Assembly: GCA_035294245.1 (NCBI GenBank)
Contig: DATGLG010000055.1
Location: 1-64,000, forward strand
DNA length: 64,000 nucleotides
Direction: 5' to 3'
DNA from: DATGLG01 sp035294245
GTDB lineage: Bacteria; Pseudomonadota; Alphaproteobacteria; JACZXZ01
Translations under genes and position numbers: made by a program
The notes under the pieces: model-generated
The model's database searches: none
Told to the model about the DNA's origin: nothing
What the model saw: the letters and a program-made list of their open reading frames with translations, nothing else
Shown here: piece by piece, positions 45,813 through 53,081 of the stretch
Position numbering within the stretch: the first letter of the stretch is position 1
How the letters are laid out: each line of letters begins with the position of its first letter

Positions 45813-46331
45813 CTAAGCCACGCCGCGGCGGCGCTCGGCCAGCCCGCAATGGGCGACGACGAAATCGGCGATCGCGCCCACATCGTTGATGTCGAGCACG
45901 GGGACACGCACGCCGTCGATGGGCGCATCGCTCGCGACCGCGACCACATGGGGATCGCCAGGGCAGAGGAGCGGCTTACCGAGTGCCGGACGATGGATCT
46001 CGAGCTTGTCGTGGTCGTGGCCCTTGAAGCCCTCAATGAGCAGCAGGTCGACCGGCGTCATATGCGCGATGAGCTCCTCCACGGTCGCCTCTGGCGCGCC
46101 GCGCAGCTCGTGCATGAGGGCCCAGCGATTCGCCGAGCTCACCATCACCTCGGTCGCCCCGGCGGCGCGATGCTCATAGCTGTCCTTGCCCGGCTTATCG
46201 ACGTCGAAGGCGTGGTGGGCGTGCTTGAGCGTGGACACGGATAATCCCCGGCGCACGAGCTCGGGCAGCAGCTTGACCATGAGGGTCGTCTTGCCGCTGC
46301 CGCTCCATCCCACGAGCCCGAAGATTTTCAT
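45813..46331 (-). CDS. mobB: molybdopterin-guanine dinucleotide biosynthesis GTPase MobB
   Basis: 172 residues. P-loop FGLVGWSGSGKTTLMVKLL, then STLKHAHHAFDVDKPGKDS with the family His residues, and LLIEGFKGHD. It binds GTP and aids attachment of GMP to the cofactor, so the cell likely makes bis-MGD for DMSO-reductase-type enzymes. MobA was not found here. The ATG at 46331 is chosen at the P-loop strand. Confidence 0.92.
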   Translation of the reverse strand: MKIFGLVGWSGSGKTTLMVKLLPELVRRGLSVSTLKHAHHAFDVDKPGKDSYEHRAAGATEVMVSSANRWALMHELRGAPEATVEELIAHMTPVDLLLIEGFKGHDHDKLEIHRPALGKPLLCPGDPHVVAVASDAPIDGVRVPVLDINDVGAIADFVVAHCGLAERRRGVA

Positions 46332-46390
46332 GGCCTGCTCACCGCCTTCCGATGCCATTCTAGGCTATTCGGCGTGCCACGACGAAAGTC

Positions 46391-46415
46391 AAGCGGCGCG
46401 GCCTCGTCGCCGCTT
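46391..46415 (-). terminator. terminator between pgsA and the molybdopterin genes
   Basis: AAGCGGCG pairs with CGCCGCTT around a 9-base loop, 6 bases after the pgsA stop; GACTTTCG follows on the transcribed strand. It separates pgsA from mobB. Confidence 0.5.
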
Positions 46416-46420
46416 GCGGG

Positions 46421-47044
46421 TCAGGGATTGGCCGGCTTGGCGCCTTTGACGTCGCCCTTGCCGCGCTTCGCCTTGGCGCGCGCATCGGCGACGTCGATAT
46501 GCTTGAAGCCCTCGCGCAGATAGTCGTAGCCCGTGACGAGGGTGAGGACCGCCGCGATCCACAGGCCGACGACGCCGATCTCGAGGGCATGGGGCACGAG
46601 CACGTCGCCGGCGCTGCCGACGATGAGGAAGCCGATCGCCACCATCTGGATCGTGGTCTTCCACTTGGCGAGCTTCGTCACCGGCACGCCGACATTGACC
46701 CCGGCGAGATATTCGCGCAGCCCCGAGACCAGGATCTCGCGGCAGAGGATCAGGATCGCGGGCAGCAGATTGATGCCCTGGATGCGTCCGAAGGCGGCGA
46801 GGAGGAAGAGCGTCGTCGCGACCAGAAGCTTGTCGGCGATGGGGTCGAGAAGCGTGCCGAGCTGGGATTGCTCGCGCAGGGTGCGCGCGAGATAGCCGTC
46901 GAGATAATCGGTGACGCCCGCCGCGGCGAAAAGCGCGCAGGCCACCCAGCGCGCCGCGTTGCCGTCGATCCAGAACAGCGCGACGAGGATCGGGATTACC
47001 GCGATCCGCGAGAAGGTCAGAAGATTGGGAAGGCTCGTCACCAT
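46421..47044 (-). CDS. pgsA: CDP-diacylglycerol-glycerol-3-phosphate 3-phosphatidyltransferase
   Basis: 207 residues, membrane protein. The CDP-alcohol phosphotransferase signature DG-x2-AR-x8-G-x3-D-x3-D reads DYLDGYLARTLREQSQ then LGTLLDPIADK. SLPNLLTFSRIAVIPILVAL at the start is typical of PgsA. It makes phosphatidylglycerol phosphate, the donor lipid precursor for lgt. The Lys/Gly-rich tail (RAKAKRGKGDVKGAKPA) is unusual in length. uvrC lies 31 bases upstream, a common neighbour. Confidence 0.93.
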   Translation of the reverse strand: MVTSLPNLLTFSRIAVIPILVALFWIDGNAARWVACALFAAAGVTDYLDGYLARTLREQSQLGTLLDPIADKLLVATTLFLLAAFGRIQGINLLPAILILCREILVSGLREYLAGVNVGVPVTKLAKWKTTIQMVAIGFLIVGSAGDVLVPHALEIGVVGLWIAAVLTLVTGYDYLREGFKHIDVADARAKAKRGKGDVKGAKPANP

Positions 47045-47075
47045 CGCTCTATCGTCCCGGCTTGGGCAGGGCAGT

Positions 47076-49130
47076 CTAGCCCTCGGGGTGAAAGTGATCA
47101 TAGATTTTTTTGGCGACCGTTTTGTTGATGCCCTCGACGGCCTCGAGATCGCTCAGGCCGGCGCGCGCCACGCTTTTCGCCGAGCCGAAATGATGGAGGA
47201 GGGCCTTCTTGCGCTTGGCGCCGATGCCCGGCACCTCGTCGAGAAGCGAGAGGCCGATCGCCTTCGAGCGGCGTGCGCGATGGGTGCCGATGGCAAAGCG
47301 ATGGGCCTCGTCGCGCAGCCGCTGCAGGAAATAGAGCACGGGGTCGCGCTGGTCGAGGGAGATGGGCGTTTGCTCGGGCAGGAAGATGCGCTCGCGCCCG
47401 GCGTTGCGGTCGGGCCCCTTGGCGATGGCGGCGACGGCGACATCGCCGATGCCGAGATCGGCCAGCACGGCGCGCGCCGCGTTGAGCTGGCCGAGGCCGC
47501 CATCGATAAGGATGAGGTCCGGCCAGGTCCCGCGCTCGCGCTCGGGATCCTCCTTGAGCGCCCGGGCGAAGCGCCGGGTGAGCACCTCGCGCATCATGCC
47601 GTAATCGTCGCCGGGGGTGAGTCCCTGCGGCGGCCCCGCGCTGGCGGCGGCGTGGCCTTCGGCCTCATATCCCGCCGCAGCCTCGCCCAGCATGGCGGAC
47701 CGCGCGGTGGGGAGCGCCGTGCCGATGTTGAACTTTCGATAAGCCCCCTTCATCAGGCCTTCGGGCCCGGCGACGATCATGGCGCCGACCGCGTTGGTCC
47801 CCATGATGTGGCTGTTGTCGTAGACCTCGATGCGCTGCGGCGGCGACTCCAGGTGAAGGACTTCGGCGAGCCCGTCGAGAAGCTGGCGCTGGGAGGCGCT
47901 CTCCGAGAGCCGCCGGGCGAGGGCTGCTTGGGCGTTGGCGAGGGCGTGCTCGACCATGTTCCGCTTGGGTCCCCGCTGGGGTGCGGCCACCTCCACCCTG
48001 CGTCCAGCCTTGAAGGTGAGGGCTTCCTCGATCAGCGCCTGCTCGGGGAGCCTGATGCTGAGGAGGATGAGGGACGGCGGCGGCTTGTTCTCATAGAACT
48101 GGCCGATGAAGGCGCCGAGCACCTCCTCGACGGCGAGACTGCGCTCGTGACGGGGGAAATAGGCGCGGTTGCCGTAATTGCGCCCGGCGCGGAAAAAGAA
48201 CACCTGCACGCAGGTCTCCCCGCCCGCCTGGTGGGCGGCGATCACGTCCGCCTCCTCGACATCGGCGACGTTGATGTCCTGCTTCGCCTGGATCTGGGTC
48301 AGGGCGCGAATGCGGTCGCGATAGATGGCCGCCGTCTCGTAGTCGAGGGCCTCGGCCGCCTGCTGCATGAGGGCGGCGAGGCGGCGCTGGACGTCCTGGC
48401 TCTTGCCGGCGAGGAATTCTCGCGCCTCTCTCACGAGCTCGCGATAATCCTCGGCGGAGATGCGGCCGACGCAGGGGGCGCTGCAGCGCTTGATCTGATA
48501 GAGGAGGCAGGGGCGGCTGCGGCTCGCGAAGACGGTATCCGCGCAGGAGCGCAGGAGGAAGGCGCGCTCCAGCGCGGCCAGGGTCTGATTGACCGCACCC
48601 GCCGAGGCGAAAGGGCCGAAATACTCGCCCGGCCGGCTGCGCGCCCCGCGATACTTGGTGATCTGCGGCCATTCGCTGTCGCCGGTGAGCAGGATATAGG
48701 GGAACGACTTGTCGTCGCGCAGGAGCACGTTGAAGCGCGGCGCGTGGCGCTTGATGAGGTTGCTCTCGAGAAGGAGCGCCTCGACCTCGGTGTGCGTGGT
48801 CACGACCTCGACGGCGGTGGTCTCCGCCACCATGCGCTGCAGACGGTTGGAGAGCCGCGCGATCTGGGTATAGGAGGTGACGCGCTTCTTCAGGTCCTTG
48901 GCCTTGCCCACGTAGAGCACGTCGCCTCTCGCATCGATCATGCGGTAGACGCCCGGCGACTCCGGCATGGTCTTGAGCGCCGCGGCGATCACCTCGGCGC
49001 CGTGCGCAAGCCGTCCTTCCCGGGGCGCCGGTGCGGGCGGCGCGCCGGCGGCTGCGGGGGCGTCGGAACCCTGGATTTGGCTCATCTCGGCGCTGATGTT
49101 CCGATCGCGCGGCGCAGGGTCAAGGGGCAT
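47076..49130 (-). CDS. uvrC: excinuclease ABC subunit C
   Basis: 684 residues from the ATG at 49130 (a TTG at 49175 is possible). GIY-YIG nuclease PESPGVYRMIDARGDVLYVGKAKDLKKRVTSY begins near residue 50, then a UVR domain, the RNase H-like endonuclease (EVYDNSHIMGTNAVGAMIV in part, LILIDGGLGQLNAA) and C-terminal HhH motifs (VPGIGAKRKKALLHHFGS). It makes both incisions in nucleotide excision repair. The extra ~45 residues at the N-terminus are Ala/Pro-rich. Confidence 0.96.
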   Translation of the reverse strand: MPLDPAPRDRNISAEMSQIQGSDAPAAAGAPPAPAPREGRLAHGAEVIAAALKTMPESPGVYRMIDARGDVLYVGKAKDLKKRVTSYTQIARLSNRLQRMVAETTAVEVVTTHTEVEALLLESNLIKRHAPRFNVLLRDDKSFPYILLTGDSEWPQITKYRGARSRPGEYFGPFASAGAVNQTLAALERAFLLRSCADTVFASRSRPCLLYQIKRCSAPCVGRISAEDYRELVREAREFLAGKSQDVQRRLAALMQQAAEALDYETAAIYRDRIRALTQIQAKQDINVADVEEADVIAAHQAGGETCVQVFFFRAGRNYGNRAYFPRHERSLAVEEVLGAFIGQFYENKPPPSLILLSIRLPEQALIEEALTFKAGRRVEVAAPQRGPKRNMVEHALANAQAALARRLSESASQRQLLDGLAEVLHLESPPQRIEVYDNSHIMGTNAVGAMIVAGPEGLMKGAYRKFNIGTALPTARSAMLGEAAAGYEAEGHAAASAGPPQGLTPGDDYGMMREVLTRRFARALKEDPERERGTWPDLILIDGGLGQLNAARAVLADLGIGDVAVAAIAKGPDRNAGRERIFLPEQTPISLDQRDPVLYFLQRLRDEAHRFAIGTHRARRSKAIGLSLLDEVPGIGAKRKKALLHHFGSAKSVARAGLSDLEAVEGINKTVAKKIYDHFHPEG

Positions 49131-49485
49131 TCCGTCCGTTTCGCTAGGCCCCGTCCGGTTGGAATTTTGTGACAAGATTCACCAATCTGCCTGGGATTCC
49201 AACGGGATCACGAATATAGATAGAAACCCTGACTCGGGATATCCACGGTTTCTGTGGATAAGTATGTCGAAAAAACAGGTCCGATGATAACCGAATCCAG
49301 GTGCAACAAGGCATTCACGTAACTGCACAAAAAAGAGGCAATAGACCTAATACATTGAAATTAAACGAAGATTATGAAGTCAAGCGCAAAGAAACTGTCA
49401 CATGGCGGTTTTTGCCGGAAATTCGTTGAGCGGCGCGCCGGCCGGTGATCCGCTGTGCAAAACCTTTCAGCGCTTCCTCGGGCCT
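49131..49485. other. AT-rich gap with DnaA-box-like and GANTC motifs
   Basis: 355 bases between folB and uvrC that are clearly AT-richer than the surrounding genes. TGTGGATAA (49253-49261) and TGTGCAAAA (49454-49462) fit the DnaA box on the minus strand; TGTGAAATA (49496-49504) just outside is one mismatch off. Four GANTC sites lie at 49176, 49195, 49231 and 49293. No convincing ORF or clear promoter pair was seen. Confidence 0.55.
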
Positions 49486-49947
49486 TTAACGCAAATGTGA
49501 AATAATCGTGCGTGATGAGGCACGAAAACGTTCTATTTCAACGCCAACACCGCCGGCATCAGGGTAAACATCGAGCTTTTCGACGCGCACCTTGGCGCCC
49601 TCGACCCGTGGGTCCTCGAGGCAGAGGCCCGCGATCCGCTCGGCCAGGGTCTCGACCAGGTTCACGTGACCGGCAGCAACGAGGCGGCGGACGGCCGAGA
49701 TCACCTCGTCATAGCAGACGACGTTCTCGTAGCGATCCTCGACGGGGCGAGCCGAATCTCGGACAGTGAGCTCGATATTGAGGCGCACCCGCTGGCTGCG
49801 GCCCCGCTCATGAGGCCGCACGCCGATCTGGCTCTCGAGCTCGAGATCGCGGACGAAAAGACGATGGGTGCCGCGCGAGACGGCTGCCGCCGGCCGGGCG
49901 GCCTTCTCATCGGCGTCGCTCGTCAGCATGAAGACGTTGTCGTGCAT
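49486..49947 (-). CDS. folB: dihydroneopterin aldolase
   Basis: 153 residues. After a ~30-residue non-conserved start comes the FolB fold: LFVRDLELESQIGVRPHERGRSQRVRLNIEL with the catalytic-region Tyr/Lys equivalents, CYDEVISAVRRLVAAGHVNLVETLAERIAGLCLED and VRVEKLDVYPDAGGVGVEIE. It cleaves or epimerises dihydroneopterin in folate synthesis. The ATG at 49947 follows GAGGGCC. The pteridine-reductase-like gene is 115 bases upstream. Confidence 0.88.
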   Translation of the reverse strand: MHDNVFMLTSDADEKAARPAAAVSRGTHRLFVRDLELESQIGVRPHERGRSQRVRLNIELTVRDSARPVEDRYENVVCYDEVISAVRRLVAAGHVNLVETLAERIAGLCLEDPRVEGAKVRVEKLDVYPDAGGVGVEIERFRASSRTIISHLR

Positions 49948-50062
49948 CGGCCCTCGCAAGCTATTCCGCCGGCCCGCCCCCGTCCAGGCCGCCGCGGCGT
50001 CATCTCCTCTCGCATACCGGATATATGGGGATGATCCCGGCGTCTGTCCTCCGGGCGACGCC

Positions 50063-50824
50063 TTATTCTTCCTGCGCGTCCGGGGCCGGCCAGGCGAGGT
50101 GCTGGCCGCCGTCGAGGGCGATCATCTGTCCGGTCAGCGCCGGCGCGGCGAGGATGAAGCGCAGCGCGGCGCAGATTTCCTCGGGCGTGGCGCCGCGCCG
50201 CAGCGGCGTCGAGCGCCATTGGCGGGCGAATTGCGCCTCGCTTTGCCGCGGGCTGGGGAGCACCGGGCCGGGGCCGATCCCGTTCACCCGGATGCGCGGC
50301 GCCAAGGCGACGGCGAGCGTCCGGGTCAAGGTCCACAGCCCCATCTTGCTCACCGTATAGGAGACGAAATGAGGGGTGAGGCGCCACACGCGCTGGTCGA
50401 GCAGATTGACGACGCAGCCCGCGGCCTCGGACGGCAAGTTGCGCGCGAACTCCTGGATGAGCACGAAGGGTGCTCTCAGATTGGTCTCCATGTGGAGATC
50501 CCAGGAGTCGCGGGTGGCGTCGAGGGCCTCGTCGCGCTCGAAGCGCGCAGCATTGTTGACGAGAAGCCCGAGCGGGCCCACGGCCGCTTGCGCCCGCGCC
50601 ACCAGCCCCGCCGCCTCGGCTTCCCGGCCCAGATCGGCTTCGAGGGCGGCGGCGCGTCCACCCAGCGCGGCGATCTCCCCGACGACGGCCTCGGCTTCGG
50701 CCGCTGCATCGCCGTAATGCACGGCAACGGCGAAGCCCTGACGCGCCAGATCGAGGGCGATGGCGCGGCCGATGCGCTTGGCAGCACCCGTCACCAGCGC
50801 CGCCTTGGGCAAGTCCGCCGTCAC
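50063..50824 (-). CDS. folM: pteridine-reductase-like short-chain dehydrogenase (FolM type)
   Basis: 253 residues. The NADPH motif TGAAKRIGRAIALDLARQG and VHYGDAAAEAEA closely resemble trypanosomatid PTR1 and bacterial FolM. At the catalytic site it reads NLLDQRVW then SYTVSK: Asp-Gln replaces the usual SDR Ser, as in PTR1, while Tyr and Lys remain. This points to reduction of dihydropteridines (dihydromonapterin or dihydrofolate). It starts at GTG 50824. Its position beside folB supports a pterin role. Confidence 0.82.
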   Translation of the reverse strand: MTADLPKAALVTGAAKRIGRAIALDLARQGFAVAVHYGDAAAEAEAVVGEIAALGGRAAALEADLGREAEAAGLVARAQAAVGPLGLLVNNAARFERDEALDATRDSWDLHMETNLRAPFVLIQEFARNLPSEAAGCVVNLLDQRVWRLTPHFVSYTVSKMGLWTLTRTLAVALAPRIRVNGIGPGPVLPSPRQSEAQFARQWRSTPLRRGATPEEICAALRFILAAPALTGQMIALDGGQHLAWPAPDAQEE

Positions 50825-50834
50825 GCTGCGATCT

Positions 50835-50852
50835 CCATGGTCGCGACCATGG
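50835..50852. repeat. 18-bp perfect palindrome before the SDR gene
   Basis: CCATGGTCGCGACCATGG at 50835-50852, 10 bases upstream of the GTG start, in the 99-base gap after clcA. It could be an operator or an mRNA hairpin hiding the start region. Confidence 0.5.
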
Positions 50853-50923
50853 CGGGAAAGCGCGCCAGGATCAAGACGGCGCTCGAGGGCGAGAGGCGCT
50901 GCGGCGCCATCTGCGCGGCGGCG

Positions 50924-52243
50924 TCACGGATGAGGCAGGGGCTTGGTGACCGGTCGGCCCTGGTCGAGGAAGCTCTTCGCGAGCGCGTGGTAGACGCCTT
51001 CGTCGCAGACGAGACGCGAGGCCGCATAGGCAATCACCGCGGCCGCCATCAGCGGCACCAGCATGGCATGGTTGTTGGTCATCTCTGTCACGATGACGAA
51101 GGCGGTGATGGGGGCCTGCACGACGCCGGCGAAATAGGACACCATGCCGAGGAGGACCACGGCGCCGGCGGGGGCGCTCGGGAAAAAGGCGGCGATATTG
51201 GCGCCGAAGCCGGCCCCCACGGCCAAGGACGGCGAGAAGATGCCGCCCGGGATGCCGCTGATCGAGGAGAGCGTCGTCGCCGCCATCTTGAGGATGCCGA
51301 AGGTCCAGGGGAGCGGGCCGGTGCCGTCGAGTAAGCCGCGCGCCTGGACGTAGCCGGTGCCGTAGATCGCATCGCCCGAGGCGAAGCCGCAAAGCGCGAC
51401 ACCGAGCCCGCAAATCGGGGCGAGGATCAGCGGATGGCGCTTGAAGAACCGGCCGACGCCGCCCGGCAGGCCACGCGCAACGGCGATGAGGATGCGGCTG
51501 AAGATCCCGCCCATGACGCCGCCCACCACGCCGCAGGCGGGGACGGCCAGCCAATCCGTGCCGCTTTTCAGCATCGCGGAGGTGGTGCCGAAATAGGTGT
51601 AATTGCCCATGAGCGCCAGGGAGGTAAGCCCCGCGGCGATGACGCCGCCGATGATGAGGCCGCTCGTGCGCACCTCGAAGGCGCGGCTCATCTCCTCGAT
51701 GCCGAAGACGATGCCGGCGAGGGGCGTATTGAAGGCGGCGGCGACCCCGGCCGCCGCACCCGCGAGAATGAGCCCGGGCTGCTTGCTCGGCGACATGCGG
51801 CCGACGGCGAACATGATCGAGGCGCCGATCTGCACCGTCGGCCCCTCGCGGCCGGCCGAGGCGCCGCAGAGCAGGCCGAGGAGGGTGAGGATCAGCTTGC
51901 CGATCGCGATGCGAATCGAGACGAGCTTGCGGCGCGCGGCTTGATCGGTGAACTGGCGCGCCGCGATCGCCTGGGGAATGCCGCTGCCCTGGGAATTGGG
52001 GAAGAAGCGATTGGTGAGATAGACGGCGACCGCGAAGCCGAGGGGCGTCACGACGAAGGCGGCGTAGCGCGAGAGCGCCAGCAAATGGCGAAACTCGAGC
52101 TGCACGAGATCGGCGAGCTGCGCCAGCCCCATGGCTGCACCACCCACCACGACCCCGCCGAGCAGGAAGATCGCGCGCCGCTGCCAGCGCGCCGAGAGCA
52201 CGCGGATGAGACGCGCCCGATGGATGGATCCGAACGTCACCAT
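50924..52243 (-). CDS. clcA: ClC-family chloride/proton antiporter
   Basis: 439 residues, many membrane helices. Selectivity motifs are GSGIPQA, GREGPTVQIG (gating Glu) and GIFSPSLAVGAGFG; IEEMSRAF carries the inner proton Glu, so a Cl-/H+ exchanger is likelier than a passive channel. No C-terminal CBS domains. The last residues cover a cytoplasmic tail with DEGVYHALAKSFL. Divergent from a beta-carbonic anhydrase gene, which may link it to acid or bicarbonate homeostasis. Confidence 0.9.
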   Translation of the reverse strand: MVTFGSIHRARLIRVLSARWQRRAIFLLGGVVVGGAAMGLAQLADLVQLEFRHLLALSRYAAFVVTPLGFAVAVYLTNRFFPNSQGSGIPQAIAARQFTDQAARRKLVSIRIAIGKLILTLLGLLCGASAGREGPTVQIGASIMFAVGRMSPSKQPGLILAGAAAGVAAAFNTPLAGIVFGIEEMSRAFEVRTSGLIIGGVIAAGLTSLALMGNYTYFGTTSAMLKSGTDWLAVPACGVVGGVMGGIFSRILIAVARGLPGGVGRFFKRHPLILAPICGLGVALCGFASGDAIYGTGYVQARGLLDGTGPLPWTFGILKMAATTLSSISGIPGGIFSPSLAVGAGFGANIAAFFPSAPAGAVVLLGMVSYFAGVVQAPITAFVIVTEMTNNHAMLVPLMAAAVIAYAASRLVCDEGVYHALAKSFLDQGRPVTKPLPHP

Positions 52244-52353
52244 AAAAGGATGGCCCTCCGCAATCGCGCGGCATCATGCCCGAGCCCCCGACGGCGGCCA
52301 AGGAGTCTCGACGAGCCCTTTCCAGCGCCGGGCGATGCGGCTAAAACCCGGGG

Positions 52354-52372
52354 GGCGCCGGATCACGGCGCC
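52354..52372. promoter_or_regulatory. perfect inverted repeat in the clcA/carbonic anhydrase gap
   Basis: GGCGCCG-GATCA-CGGCGCC, 25 bases before the carbonic anhydrase ATG. It may be an operator or a leader hairpin; no further data. Confidence 0.35.
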
Positions 52373-52397
52373 GGGCAAACCGGATTGAGGAGGAGGA

Positions 52398-53012
52398 ATG
52401 GAACGGCTGCTTGAGGGCTTTCGCCGCTTCCGCGACACCTATTGGCGGAGCCACCGCGAGCTCTTCCAGACGCTGGCGACGAAGGGGCAGAAGCCGCGCG
52501 CCCTGGTCATCGCCTGCTCGGATTCGCGGGTCGATCCCCAGCTCATCTTCGGCACCACGCCGGGCGAGGTCTTCGTCATCCGCAACATCGCCAATGTGGT
52601 GCCGCCTTATGCGCCCAACGCCGAGCACCACGGCACCAGCGCCGCCCTCGAATTCGCCGTGCGCACGCTCGCCGTCGAGCATGTGATCGTGCTCGGCCAT
52701 TCCCATTGCGGCGGCATCGCGGCCCTGCTGCGCGGCCCGACCCCGGACAGCGGCGATTTCGTGGCGCCCTGGATGGAGATCGTGGCGCCGGCGCGCGAGC
52801 GGGCGCTAGCCGCCGCCGCGGCCAAGGGGGAGCCGGCGCAGCGCCTCTGCGAGCACGAGGGCATCAAAATCTCGCTCGAGAACCTCAAGACCTTCCCCTG
52901 GCTGCGCGAGCGGCTCGCACAGGGTGGGTTGAAGCTGCACGGCTGGCATTTCGACATCGAGCAGGGGGATCTCTCCCAGCTCGACTCCACGGGCACGTTC
53001 CGCCCGATCTGA
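52398..53012 (+). CDS. beta-class carbonic anhydrase
   Basis: 204 residues. Zinc ligands are in VIACSDSRVDP (Cys and the Asp-Arg dyad) and GHSHCGGIAAL (His and Cys). The length and IKISLENLKTFPWLRERLA ending are typical of bacterial plant-type enzymes. It interconverts CO2 and bicarbonate in the cytoplasm. GGAGGAGGA precedes the ATG. Confidence 0.95.
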   Translation: MERLLEGFRRFRDTYWRSHRELFQTLATKGQKPRALVIACSDSRVDPQLIFGTTPGEVFVIRNIANVVPPYAPNAEHHGTSAALEFAVRTLAVEHVIVLGHSHCGGIAALLRGPTPDSGDFVAPWMEIVAPARERALAAAAAKGEPAQRLCEHEGIKISLENLKTFPWLRERLAQGGLKLHGWHFDIEQGDLSQLDSTGTFRPI

Positions 53013-53081
53013 GGACCCAGCATTGGTTGCGCCGAGATCGCCCTTCTGACGTGACCAAAATATCTCGCCGGGAAGCGCGCT

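Noticed and set aside
46911..49172. A 753-codon open frame on the plus strand
   Set aside because: Antisense shadow of uvrC, whose motifs are intact; high GC keeps opposite frames open.
49131..49175. TTG start that would lengthen UvrC by 15 residues
   Set aside because: TTG with no good ribosome site, whereas ATG 49130 has GGACGGA; extension is not conserved-looking.
50821..51033. 70-codon minus-strand ORF overlapping the clcA end
   Set aside because: Out-of-frame with clcA and low complexity; no ribosome site or family.
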